From: Hydrogenophaga sp040372165
GTDB lineage: Bacteria > Pseudomonadota > Gammaproteobacteria > Burkholderiales > Burkholderiaceae_C
Length of the DNA: 64,000 nucleotides
Direction: 5' to 3'
NCBI RefSeq assembly: GCF_040372165.1
Contig: NZ_BAABWG010000002.1
Location: 62,001-126,000, forward strand
How positions within the stretch are numbered: the stretch's first letter is position 1; the number at the start of each line of letters is the position of its first letter. The position numbers and the translations under genes were made by a program. The notes under the pieces were generated by a model, which had not been told where the DNA came from, ran no database searches, and saw only the letters and a list, made by a program, of their open reading frames with translations. This document shows, piece after piece, positions 57,143 through 64,000 of this stretch.

Positions 57143-57285
57143 GATGGGCTCTTTCTGGCGTTGAGGAATCGGTGGTCGGACCGATGTTACGCCATTGACC
57201 AACGTGCCGGTACTGCGGCGGGCTGCGGCTGAAGTGACTTTCTGCCCTCAGGGCAGAACGGTGGCCCCGAAAGGACCCATGCTGC

Positions 57286-57573
57286 TCAATCGGTCGCGAA
57301 GGCGCTCGGCGTTGTCCCTGCAGTCGAGCGACGCTCAAATGCGCGGGGGGCCTCAGTGCCTTTCAGGCCATCCTGGCTGAGATCGCCGTCTGACTCCGAC
57401 TGGCGGAGCATGCCATGCGCCAGAAATGGCCCAAGCAAGGGAAACGACCAGACAACCAGCAGTTGTCGGCGCTTTTGTCCGGAATCGTATATGTCGCTTC
57501 TGATCACACAGGCCGAGACATAGATCGAGTAGGCCAGTGCGACGCCAAGCAGAATCCACCAGTAAATGGACAT
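57286..57573 (-). CDS. small membrane protein, unknown
   Basis: A 95-residue protein beginning MSIYWWILLGVALAYSIY, then a basic loop (RSDIYDSGQKRRQ) and a second hydrophobic segment LVVWSFPLLGPFLAHG, followed by a polar tail. Two transmembrane helices are predicted. GAGGGGAGG sits at good spacing before this ATG, which decides the start over upstream in-frame codons. A candidate promoter, TTGACA with an 18-bp gap to TATCAG, lies on the same strand near 57754-57783. The family is not recognised. Confidence 0.65.
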   Translation of the reverse strand: MSIYWWILLGVALAYSIYVSACVIRSDIYDSGQKRRQLLVVWSFPLLGPFLAHGMLRQSESDGDLSQDGLKGTEAPRAFERRSTAGTTPSAFATD

Positions 57574-57947
57574 GATTTCCTCCCCTCTTTCGATACCGCC
57601 AATGCCAATTTTTCTGTTGGGGTATGCCCTCATGATGCTTGGCTCGGTGGAGGGGGTCAAGCCTTTGCCTCATTCCTGTGCACAGAGGGGAGACGAAATC
57701 GTGCCAACTGTTGGCTGAAGGCGTCAAGCGCACACCAAATGTGCAAATAAGGCGCTGATACTGAATGTTCGGCAAGTTTGTCAACAGAACGCGCCTGGGT
57801 TCAGTCACATCCGTGCCGGTGAGAGAAGAGGGTCGTGCAGTTTCCTGCTCTTCCGTTCGGTGGTGCGGGCAAAAGAAAAAGGGCTCTCAGGAGCCCTTCT
57901 TGTCGTCGCGGTCGTGTGGCGTGGTTCGTGCCGAAGCGCGCCTTTGC
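57574..57947. other. 374-bp gap with a leftward terminator and a candidate promoter
   Basis: Between the small membrane protein and the enoyl-CoA hydratase. It carries the terminator at 57871-57898 and, read leftward, TTGACA at 57783-57778 with TATCAG 18 bp on. I see no gene here. Confidence 0.6.
57871..57898 (-). terminator. rho-independent terminator after the enoyl-CoA hydratase gene
   Basis: Read leftward: AAGGGCTC-CTGA-GAGCCCTT followed by TTTCTTTT, 50 bp beyond the stop of the enoyl-CoA hydratase gene. Confidence 0.9.
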
Positions 57948-58712
57948 TTACAGCTTGGAAAAGTCAGGTGCACGGCGCTCCATGAACGCGGTAAATGCTT
58001 CACGTGCGGCTGGCTCACCCAGCATGCGCCCGAAGCTCGCGCCTTCCTCCTGCATGACTTTGAGCACTCGCTCCTGTTGGGCACCTTTCATGAGTCGCTT
58101 GGTTTCGACCAAAGACGACAATGGTTTGGTGGCCAGCTTCCTGGCAACCGACTGCGCATAGTTGTTGGCTTCGGTCGGTGGCAGCACGCGATTGACCAAG
58201 CCAACCTCGAGAGCGGCCTCGGCCATGAAAGGCTCACCCAGCATCAGTGCTTCCGCCGCGCGGTGGTAGCCGAACATCTGGGGGACCAGCAGGCTGGATG
58301 CCGCCTCGGGGCAAAGGCCCAGGTTGGCAAACGGCATGGAGAAGGCTGCATTGTCGCCAGCGTAGACCAGATCGCAATGGAACAGCATGGTGGTACCGAT
58401 GCCGACGGCCGGGCCGCACACCGATGCCAGCACCGGTTTGCTGAAAGTGGCCATGCGGCGCAGGAACTGAAAAACCGGTGACTCACCGTCAGAGGGAGGA
58501 CGGTTGAGAAAGTCGCTGATGTCATTGCCGGCACTGAAGATGGTCTCGTGCCCCTGAAACACCACGCAGCGGGTGCCGCTGTCTTCTTCTGCCGTCTTCA
58601 GCGCATCCGCCAGCGCGGCGTACATGGCCACGGTGATGGAGTTCTTCTTGTCGAGGCGGTTGAAGGTCAGGGTGGTGATGCCGTTCTCGGCATGTACAAG
58701 AATGTCGCTCAT
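57948..58712 (-). CDS. enoyl-CoA hydratase/isomerase
   Basis: A 254-residue crotonase-family protein with the oxyanion segments TIFSAGNDISDFLN and CGPAVGIGTTMLFHCDLVY, followed by PFANLGLCPEAASSLL. The catalytic carboxylate pattern resembles delta-isomerase/PaaG-like members more than classic hydratases, since the second active Glu lies in LCPEAASS. The exact reaction is open. It is the last gene of the leftward beta-oxidation set and is followed by the terminator at 57871-57898. Confidence 0.9.
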   Translation of the reverse strand: MSDILVHAENGITTLTFNRLDKKNSITVAMYAALADALKTAEEDSGTRCVVFQGHETIFSAGNDISDFLNRPPSDGESPVFQFLRRMATFSKPVLASVCGPAVGIGTTMLFHCDLVYAGDNAAFSMPFANLGLCPEAASSLLVPQMFGYHRAAEALMLGEPFMAEAALEVGLVNRVLPPTEANNYAQSVARKLATKPLSSLVETKRLMKGAQQERVLKVMQEEGASFGRMLGEPAAREAFTAFMERRAPDFSKL

Positions 58713-58819
58713 GGTGAATTCCGGTTCGTTCGGTGGTGAGGGGTTGTCTCGTCGTTGTTGTGTTGTCGTACTGATGTGGGCAGTGTCGGAAGGGGTGCGA
58801 TGGCCATACCGATCTGCTG

Positions 58820-59647
58820 CTATTCCTTGTAGTACACGATCTGGTGCGTGGTGACGAGCAGGTGTCCGCTCTGGCTCCAGATTTGCCCGGTCTGGTCAAA
58901 GAAACCATTGCGGAAGGTGTGTGCCTTGGCCTGGCCCAGCAACCATTGTGTGCCGACTTCGGCCATCTGCTCGGAGCCAGCGTGAAAATAGGTCGTGATG
59001 GACACCGTGCCCGCCGGCACACGCGTGGCACGCCTGCGCCAGATGCGGGGAAAGAACAAATCGCTGATGGCTGCCATGCTGACGAAGTCCAGCGTGCGGG
59101 CAGGGCGGTCGCGCATCCACATCAGTGAATAGCTGGATTCTCCGTCACTGCCGTCCCAGGCCGTCGGCAAAGTCCCGCTGACGGGCTTGATCTCGTAGTT
59201 GTTGACCCAGGCCACAGGCGGCGTGTAAGGCGGCACCACGATGGTGTCTGGCGCCGGTGCACGGGGCATGGGTTCGTCGTCCGTGCTCCACGTTTCGCGG
59301 CGGGCAGCTGTGACCACCGATGCCGTGGTCAAGGGACCATCGGAACCTTCCTGGTGGATTTCAACATTCCAGTGCTGCGTAGATCGGTTGGTGCGAACCG
59401 GCACAGCACGCACTTCGAACGGCCCCTCGGCAATGGCCGCTGCGAAATTCACCGTGAGCGCGATGGGTTCGCCCAGCAGCTTGGGGTGTTGCAGCACGCC
59501 ATTGAGGGCGGCAGCAGCCGTGATACCGCCGAACGGCCCCACCATGTTCTGCCACTCCGCCTGGGCATGACCGGCAAACCGGTCATCACCGGCAGGCGTG
59601 AGATGCACGCCGCGGTCAATGGCGTGAGAAAGCTGTGAATCACTCAT
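58820..59647 (-). CDS. acyl-CoA thioesterase (TesB-like double hotdog)
   Basis: A 275-residue protein of the TesB-like thioesterase superfamily. Two hotdog halves are visible: ECH-like MVGPFGGITAAAALNGVL with LTVNFAAAIAEGPF, and the C-terminal AGTVSITTYFHAG with HLLVTTHQIVYY. The tail LLGQAKAHTFRNGFFDQTGQIW is typical. The frame opens at 59677; the ATG at 59647 starts the conserved part. It lies downstream of the thiolase, so it likely acts on acyl-CoAs from beta-oxidation. Confidence 0.88.
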   Translation of the reverse strand: MSDSQLSHAIDRGVHLTPAGDDRFAGHAQAEWQNMVGPFGGITAAAALNGVLQHPKLLGEPIALTVNFAAAIAEGPFEVRAVPVRTNRSTQHWNVEIHQEGSDGPLTTASVVTAARRETWSTDDEPMPRAPAPDTIVVPPYTPPVAWVNNYEIKPVSGTLPTAWDGSDGESSYSLMWMRDRPARTLDFVSMAAISDLFFPRIWRRRATRVPAGTVSITTYFHAGSEQMAEVGTQWLLGQAKAHTFRNGFFDQTGQIWSQSGHLLVTTHQIVYYKE

Positions 59648-59764
59648 GCGCATCAGTGTGCAGGAGACACCCTTCAAGACCAGTCAAATGTGCGACGCGG
59701 GAGAAAATTCCCATGCTCTTCCGGAGAGCCAAACCAAGGTGGCAAGCCAGACCCGCCCACACGA

Positions 59765-59850
59765 GGGCACCGCGGATCGGGCTCCGCCCGTCCGCCAGTG
59801 CCGCCCCCCCTGAAAGAGGGGGGTGACGCGAAGCGGCGCGGGGGGCGCGC
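59765..59850. repeat. GC-rich hairpin element after the fadA-type gene
   Basis: Contains GGGCTCCGCCC and the stem CCCCCCCTGAAAGAGGGGGGT (about 59804-59824), followed by GCGAAGCGGCGCGGGGG. It lies directly downstream of the leftward thiolase. It may act as a terminator or transcript-stabilising palindrome, but lacks a U run. Confidence 0.5.
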
Positions 59851-59854
59851 GTCT

Positions 59855-61063
59855 TCAGACGCGCTCGAAGATACCTGCTGCGCCCTGGCCCATGCCCACG
59901 CACATGGTCACCATGCCGTACTTGAGCTTGTTGCGCTGCAAGGCATGCACGACGGTGGCCGAGCGGATGGCACCTGTGGCCCCCAACGGGTGGCCCAGCG
60001 CGATCGCACCGCCCATGGGGTTGACCTTGGCCGGGTCCAGACCGAGTGTGTTCATCACGGCCAGGGATTGGGCTGCGAATGCTTCGTTCAGCTCGATCCA
60101 GTCCATGTCGTCCTGCTTCAAGCCAGCGTTCTTCAGCGCGGCTGGAATGGCTTCAACCGGGCCAATGCCCATGATGTGCGGCGGCACACCTTTGCTGGCG
60201 TAAGAAACAAAGCGGGCCAGCGGTGTCAGGCCGAAGCGCTTGACCGCAGCTTCACTGGCCAGGATCAGCGCGCCAGCGCCATCGCTGGTTTGCGAGCTGT
60301 TGCCTGCTGTGACCGAGCCGCGTGCGGCGAACACGGTGCGCAGCTTGGCCAGACCTTCCACCGTGGTGTCGGGGCGAGCACCTTCGTCGAGCGAAATGAT
60401 CCGGCTGCTGGTGCTGACCTCAGCACTCTCTAGGTTCACCTGGCGGTCGGTGACTTCCACCGGGGTGATCTCATTTGCAAACTCACCCTTTTCCATGGCT
60501 GCGATGGCGCGCTGGTGCGATTGCAGTGCAAACGCGTCCTGTGCTTCGCGGCTGACCTTCCACTGCTGCGCCACCTTCTCGGCCGTCAGGCCCATGCCGT
60601 AGGCAATGCCGTAGTCGTCGACGTTGTCGGTGTTGGCAAAGATGGTCGGTGACAAACTGGGGCTGTTGCCCATCATGGGCACCATGCTCATGCTCTCGGT
60701 GCCGGCGGCGATCATCACGTCAGCCTCGCCCACGCGGATGCGGTCGGCAGCCATTTGCACGGCAGACAGGCCGGATGCGCAGAAGCGGTTGACGGTGATG
60801 CCACCGACCGACTTGGGCAGGCCAGCGAGCACCGCGCCGATGCGGGCCACATTCAGGCCCTGCTGCGCTTCAGGGATGGCGCAGCCGCAAATCACGTCTT
60901 CGACCGCTTGCGGGTCGAGGCCGGGCACCTGGGCCATGGCGGCCTTGAGCACATGGGCGAGCATGTCGTCCGGGCGGGTGTTGCGGAAGGCACCGCGATG
61001 CGATTTGCCGATCGGGGTACGGGTGGCCGCGACGATGTAGGCGTCTTGAATCTGTTTGCTCAT
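59855..61063 (-). CDS. fadA: acetyl-CoA C-acyltransferase (FadA/FadI type thiolase)
   Basis: A beta-oxidation 3-ketoacyl-CoA thiolase of 402 residues. The nucleophilic cysteine lies in NRFCASGLSAVQ; NEAFAAQ, GHPLGATGAIR and the CVGMGQGAAGIFE end are complete. It lies 9 bp downstream of the fadN-type gene, so the two are co-expressed as a beta-oxidation multienzyme pair. Confidence 0.95.
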   Translation of the reverse strand: MSKQIQDAYIVAATRTPIGKSHRGAFRNTRPDDMLAHVLKAAMAQVPGLDPQAVEDVICGCAIPEAQQGLNVARIGAVLAGLPKSVGGITVNRFCASGLSAVQMAADRIRVGEADVMIAAGTESMSMVPMMGNSPSLSPTIFANTDNVDDYGIAYGMGLTAEKVAQQWKVSREAQDAFALQSHQRAIAAMEKGEFANEITPVEVTDRQVNLESAEVSTSSRIISLDEGARPDTTVEGLAKLRTVFAARGSVTAGNSSQTSDGAGALILASEAAVKRFGLTPLARFVSYASKGVPPHIMGIGPVEAIPAALKNAGLKQDDMDWIELNEAFAAQSLAVMNTLGLDPAKVNPMGGAIALGHPLGATGAIRSATVVHALQRNKLKYGMVTMCVGMGQGAAGIFERV

Positions 61064-61072
61064 GGTGTGTCC

Positions 61073-63487
61073 TCAGTTGCGCAGCGGTTTGCCGGTGTTG
61101 AGCATGCCCAGGATGCGCTCCTGCGTTTTGGGGTGGGTGATCAGCGAGCAGAATGCCTGGCGCTCCAGCGTCATCAGGTATTCCTCGGTGACCAGGGTGC
61201 CGGGGTACACGTCGCCGCCGGTGACCACGTTGGCGATCAGGCTGGCAATGTGGAAGTCGTGCTGGCTGGCAAAGCCGCCGTCGCGGAGGTTGACCAACTG
61301 CCCCATGATGGTGGCCTTGCCGTCGCGGCCGGCCACCGGGATCATGCGTTTGTGTGGCGCGCGATAGCCGGCGTCGAACATGGCCTTGGCTTCGGTCATG
61401 GCCACATGCAGCAGTTCGTCCTTGTGCGGCACGATGGTGTCCGAATGCAGGATGAAACCGAGCTTGCGCGATTCCAGTGCGCTGGTCCCCACCTTGGCCA
61501 TGGCGGCTGCGGTGAAGCCTTCAGTGAGGAAGGGCAACATATCCTTGCCGGTGGAGTCTTCTGCGTTCTCCGCTGCGCGACGGGCAATGTAGGTCAGGCC
61601 ACCCGCACCGGGGATCAGGCCCACACCCACTTCCACCAGGCCCACATAGCTTTCCATGTGGACCACGCGTTTGGCGCTGTAAGCGGCCAGTTCGCAGCCG
61701 CCGCCGAGTGCCAGGCCGCGCACGGCGGAGACCACCGGTACGCTGGCGTAGCGCAGGCGCAGCATCATGTGCTGCATGAAGCCTTCGGCGTCTTCGATGG
61801 CGGCCACGCCCACCGCCATGAAGGCGGGCAGCATGGCTTGCAGGTCGGCACCGGCAGAGAAGGGATCGTCGCCCGACCAGATCACCAGGCCTTTGTACTC
61901 CTGCTCGGCCAGCTCAATGGCCGCGATCATGCCTTCGCACACCTCGGGGCTGATGGCATGCATCTTGGTCTTGATGCTGGCGATCAGCACTTCGCCGTCC
62001 AGCGTCCAGGTGCGCAGGTTCTTGTCTTCGGCGATGGTGGTGCCAGCGGTTTCGAAGCGCGGGCCGCCTTCGCCCAGCAGCAACTCGGGGAAGAGCTGAC
62101 GCTCGTACACCGGGAGCTTGCGGCGGGCTTCGAACTGGCCCGTGCTGGGGTTGAACGAACCCTGCTCGGTGTGCACGCCTCCCGCATCCGCCACCGGCCC
62201 CTTGAACACCCACTCCGGCAGCGGTGCTTTCGACAGCGCTTTGCCCGCGTCGATGTCTTCCTGAATCATCTTCGCCACATCCAGCCAGCCGGCTTCCTGC
62301 CAGAGTTCGAAGGGGCCTTGCTTCATGCCAAAGCCCCAGCGCATGGCCTGGTCCACGTCGCGTGCGGTCTCGGCAATGGTGGCCAGGTGCACGGCCGCGT
62401 AGTGGAAGCTGTTGCGCAAGATCGCCCACAGGAACTGGCCTTGCGGGCCTTCGCTGTTGCGAAGCAGCTTCAGGCGCTCGGCTGCCGGGCGCTTGAGCAT
62501 GCGGCCATACACCTCGTCGCCCTTGCTGCCACGGCTGCCGCCTTCCTGCGGGATGTAGCTCTTGGACGCCAGGTCGAAGCGGTGAATGTCGCGCCCCACC
62601 TTCTTGAAGAAGCCGGCTTTGGTTTTCTGACCCAGGTTGCCCATCTCGATGAGCGTCTTGAGCACTTCCGGTGTCGAGAAGTTGCCGTAAAACGGATCGG
62701 TCTCGTCGCTGAGGTTGTCCTGCAAGGTCTTGATGACGTGTGCCATTGTGTCCAGGCCCACCACATCGGAGGTGCGGAAGGTACCGCTGGAGGCGCGGCC
62801 CAGGCGCTTGCCCGTCAGGTCATCGACCACATCGAAGGTCAGGCCGAACTTCTCGACTTCCTTCATGGTGGTCAGCAAGCCGGCAATGCCCAGTCGGTTG
62901 GCAACGAAGTTTGGCGTGTCCTTGGCGCGAACCACGCCTTTGCCCACGCCAGTGGTGACAAAGCTCTCCAACTGGTCCAGGATGGCCGGGTCGGTCGTTG
63001 GCGTCGGGATCAGCTCCACCAGCGGCATGTAGCGCGGCGGGTTGAAAAAGTGAATGCCGCAGAAACGTGGCTTGAGCGAATCCGGCAGTGGCTTGGACAG
63101 TGCCGTGATCGACAGGCCGGAGGTGTTGGTGGCGAGGATGGCGTGATCGGCAATGTACGGGGCAATCTTGCTGTAAAGATCGTGCTTCCAGTCCATGCGC
63201 TCGGCGATGGCCTCGATGATGAGGTCGCAATCGCGCAACTGCTCCAGGTGCTCTTCGTAGTTGGCCTGGCCGATCAGGGATGCATCGCTGGCCACACCGA
63301 GCGGTGATGGCTTGAGCTTCTTGAGGCTGTCAACGGCGCGTGTGACGATGCCGTTCTTGGGCCCCTCTTTGGCGGGGAGGTCGAACAGCACCACAGGCAC
63401 CTTGACGTTGACCAGGTGCGCAGCGATTTGCGCACCCATCACGCCAGCGCCCAGGACGGCGACTTTCTTGACTTGGAATCGTTTCAT
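61073..63487 (-). CDS. fadN: 3-hydroxyacyl-CoA dehydrogenase/enoyl-CoA hydratase (FadN/FadB type)
   Basis: A bifunctional beta-oxidation protein of 804 residues. The N-terminal NAD-binding dehydrogenase (KVAVLGAGVMGAQIAAHL, with GIHFFNPPRYMPLVELI) comes first, and the crotonase-like hydratase domain (FSAGADLQAML, GGGCELAAYSAKRVVHME) is C-terminal. This is the FadN order, not the FadB order of E. coli. It is the first gene of the pair with the thiolase. A good start lies just before 63487. Confidence 0.95.
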   Translation of the reverse strand: MKRFQVKKVAVLGAGVMGAQIAAHLVNVKVPVVLFDLPAKEGPKNGIVTRAVDSLKKLKPSPLGVASDASLIGQANYEEHLEQLRDCDLIIEAIAERMDWKHDLYSKIAPYIADHAILATNTSGLSITALSKPLPDSLKPRFCGIHFFNPPRYMPLVELIPTPTTDPAILDQLESFVTTGVGKGVVRAKDTPNFVANRLGIAGLLTTMKEVEKFGLTFDVVDDLTGKRLGRASSGTFRTSDVVGLDTMAHVIKTLQDNLSDETDPFYGNFSTPEVLKTLIEMGNLGQKTKAGFFKKVGRDIHRFDLASKSYIPQEGGSRGSKGDEVYGRMLKRPAAERLKLLRNSEGPQGQFLWAILRNSFHYAAVHLATIAETARDVDQAMRWGFGMKQGPFELWQEAGWLDVAKMIQEDIDAGKALSKAPLPEWVFKGPVADAGGVHTEQGSFNPSTGQFEARRKLPVYERQLFPELLLGEGGPRFETAGTTIAEDKNLRTWTLDGEVLIASIKTKMHAISPEVCEGMIAAIELAEQEYKGLVIWSGDDPFSAGADLQAMLPAFMAVGVAAIEDAEGFMQHMMLRLRYASVPVVSAVRGLALGGGCELAAYSAKRVVHMESYVGLVEVGVGLIPGAGGLTYIARRAAENAEDSTGKDMLPFLTEGFTAAAMAKVGTSALESRKLGFILHSDTIVPHKDELLHVAMTEAKAMFDAGYRAPHKRMIPVAGRDGKATIMGQLVNLRDGGFASQHDFHIASLIANVVTGGDVYPGTLVTEEYLMTLERQAFCSLITHPKTQERILGMLNTGKPLRN

Positions 63488-63554
63488 GAATGGTTTTCCT
63501 TAACGCATTGCGGTGTGTGCAATGCCTGAGGGGTATTTGAGGAGGTGCCGGGCG

Positions 63555-64000
63555 TCATTCGACGCGGATCCACTCCTGTGTTCGATAGAAGGGGCCGAGA
63601 TAGCCACGCATTTGCAATTTCTTGCCGCCGTCAATCGGGCGGATGCGTGCGCGATAGACCTTGCCGTTTTTCGGGTCGAGCACATCGCCACCTTCCCAGG
63701 TGGGCTCGCTGTCGCCATTCTTCTTGAGGTTGCGAAGAATGGTCAGTCCCACCACGGGTTTGTCCTTGCGCTCGTCTGTGCATTCAATGCACTTCGGATC
63801 GGCAACCTCCGGGTCGATCAGCTTCTCGATCCGCCCCGTGACCACACCATCCTTTTCTTCAATGCGCACCAGCGACTTGGCCTTGCCCGTGTCGTCGTCG
63901 ATCGTCTTCCACAAACCGGTGGGGCTCATCTGGGCCCAGGCGGCGGGGGTGATCAATGCCGCGGCGGTGATCAGGGGCAGTGCTTTGATGGCCAAAGTGC
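63555..64000 (-). CDS. DUF2147 secreted protein, 5' end beyond the window
   Basis: The C-terminal about 147 residues of a DUF2147 protein: a signal-peptide-like segment (LPLITAAALITPAAWA) followed by SPTGLWKTIDDDTGKAKSLVRI, the paired cysteines in KCIECTDERKDKP, and GYLGPFYRTQEWIRV. The first in-frame start seen is a TTG at 63995, but the frame is still open at the window edge, so the true start probably lies outside. It is oriented leftward, upstream of the fad genes. The function of the family is not established. Confidence 0.87.
   Translation of the reverse strand, partial: TLAIKALPLITAAALITPAAWAQMSPTGLWKTIDDDTGKAKSLVRIEEKDGVVTGRIEKLIDPEVADPKCIECTDERKDKPVVGLTILRNLKKNGDSEPTWEGGDVLDPKNGKVYRARIRPIDGGKKLQMRGYLGPFYRTQEWIRVE

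Noticed and set aside
60755..63307. An 850-codon open frame on the + strand
   Set aside because: Antisense to the fadA and fadN genes; its His/Gln/Gly-rich, repetitive translation is typical of the reverse frame of GC-rich coding DNA, while the minus strand gives recognisable enzymes.

Overview
The window comes from a GC-rich betaproteobacterium of the order Burkholderiales, most likely family Comamonadaceae. The basis is the 16S/23S sequence, the tRNA-Ile/tRNA-Ala spacer, and the chromosomal gene order acetyltransferase - corC - lnt - glyQ - glyS - gmhB - plsC - ygjP-like. I cannot assign a genus by eye. No prophage, insertion sequence with a transposase, or CRISPR array is visible. This is chromosomal housekeeping and catabolic DNA.

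Layout. 1-6182: the 3' end of one rRNA operon, then a complete second operon (16S, tRNA-Ile, tRNA-Ala, 23S, 5S) in direct tandem, with two look-alike promoter modules between them. 6.2-11.9 kb: a leftward cluster (FFLEELY-motif protein, FadD-type acyl-CoA ligase, metallo-beta-lactamase-fold hydrolase), a rightward membrane-anchored lipase-like hydrolase, and 4-hydroxyphenylpyruvate dioxygenase divergent from an Lrp-type regulator. 12.5-22 kb: an envelope/translation block (GNAT, CorC, Lnt, GlyQS, GmhB, PlsC, YgjP-like protease). 22-31.9 kb: a LiuR-type MerR regulator with palindromic operators, a second MBL hydrolase, YigZ, a PaaI thioesterase and isovaleryl-CoA dehydrogenase, followed by carbonic anhydrase, AceK, acetoacetyl-CoA thiolase, an SDR and an acyl-CoA dehydrogenase. 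31.9-36.3 kb: TrkA with two tandem TrkH proteins. 36.3-41 kb: an inverted repeat element, a GST-like protein, rhodanese, YchJ, a HAD hydrolase, glutaredoxin and an AraC regulator. 41.2-50.8 kb: the second leucine-degradation cluster (liuB, dinB-like, liuC, DUF4126, liuD, ghrA-like, liuE, ybaK-like, DUF1289, HCCA-isomerase-like). 50.9-57.6 kb: glycerophosphodiesterase, a small anchored protein, a Ca2+/H+ antiporter, and an ECF42-like sigma factor with two VOC and two YciI-type proteins. 57.9-64 kb: a leftward fatty-acid beta-oxidation cluster (FadN-type, FadA-type, acyl-CoA thioesterase, enoyl-CoA hydratase) with a DUF2147 protein cut by the window end.

How the genes work together. Two split loci give a nearly complete route from isovaleryl-CoA to acetoacetate and acetyl-CoA: liuA at 24.9 kb, liuB/C/D/E at 41-49 kb, thiolase at 28.8 kb. 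The LiuR-like regulator has operators in front of itself, the divergent MBL gene, and the thioesterase-liuA pair. AceK and the fad genes fit growth on acyl-CoA-derived acetyl-CoA.

The most unusual observation is in liuD. Two tandem 84-bp copies of a GC-rich hairpin element sit in frame inside the biotin-carboxylase domain, adding about 55-60 residues just before the conserved active-site strand. Other points of note are a GmhB whose third catalytic acidic motif is lost, the tandem rRNA operons, a ~550-bp element with long inverted ends, and the ECF42/DGPF-type signalling cluster.
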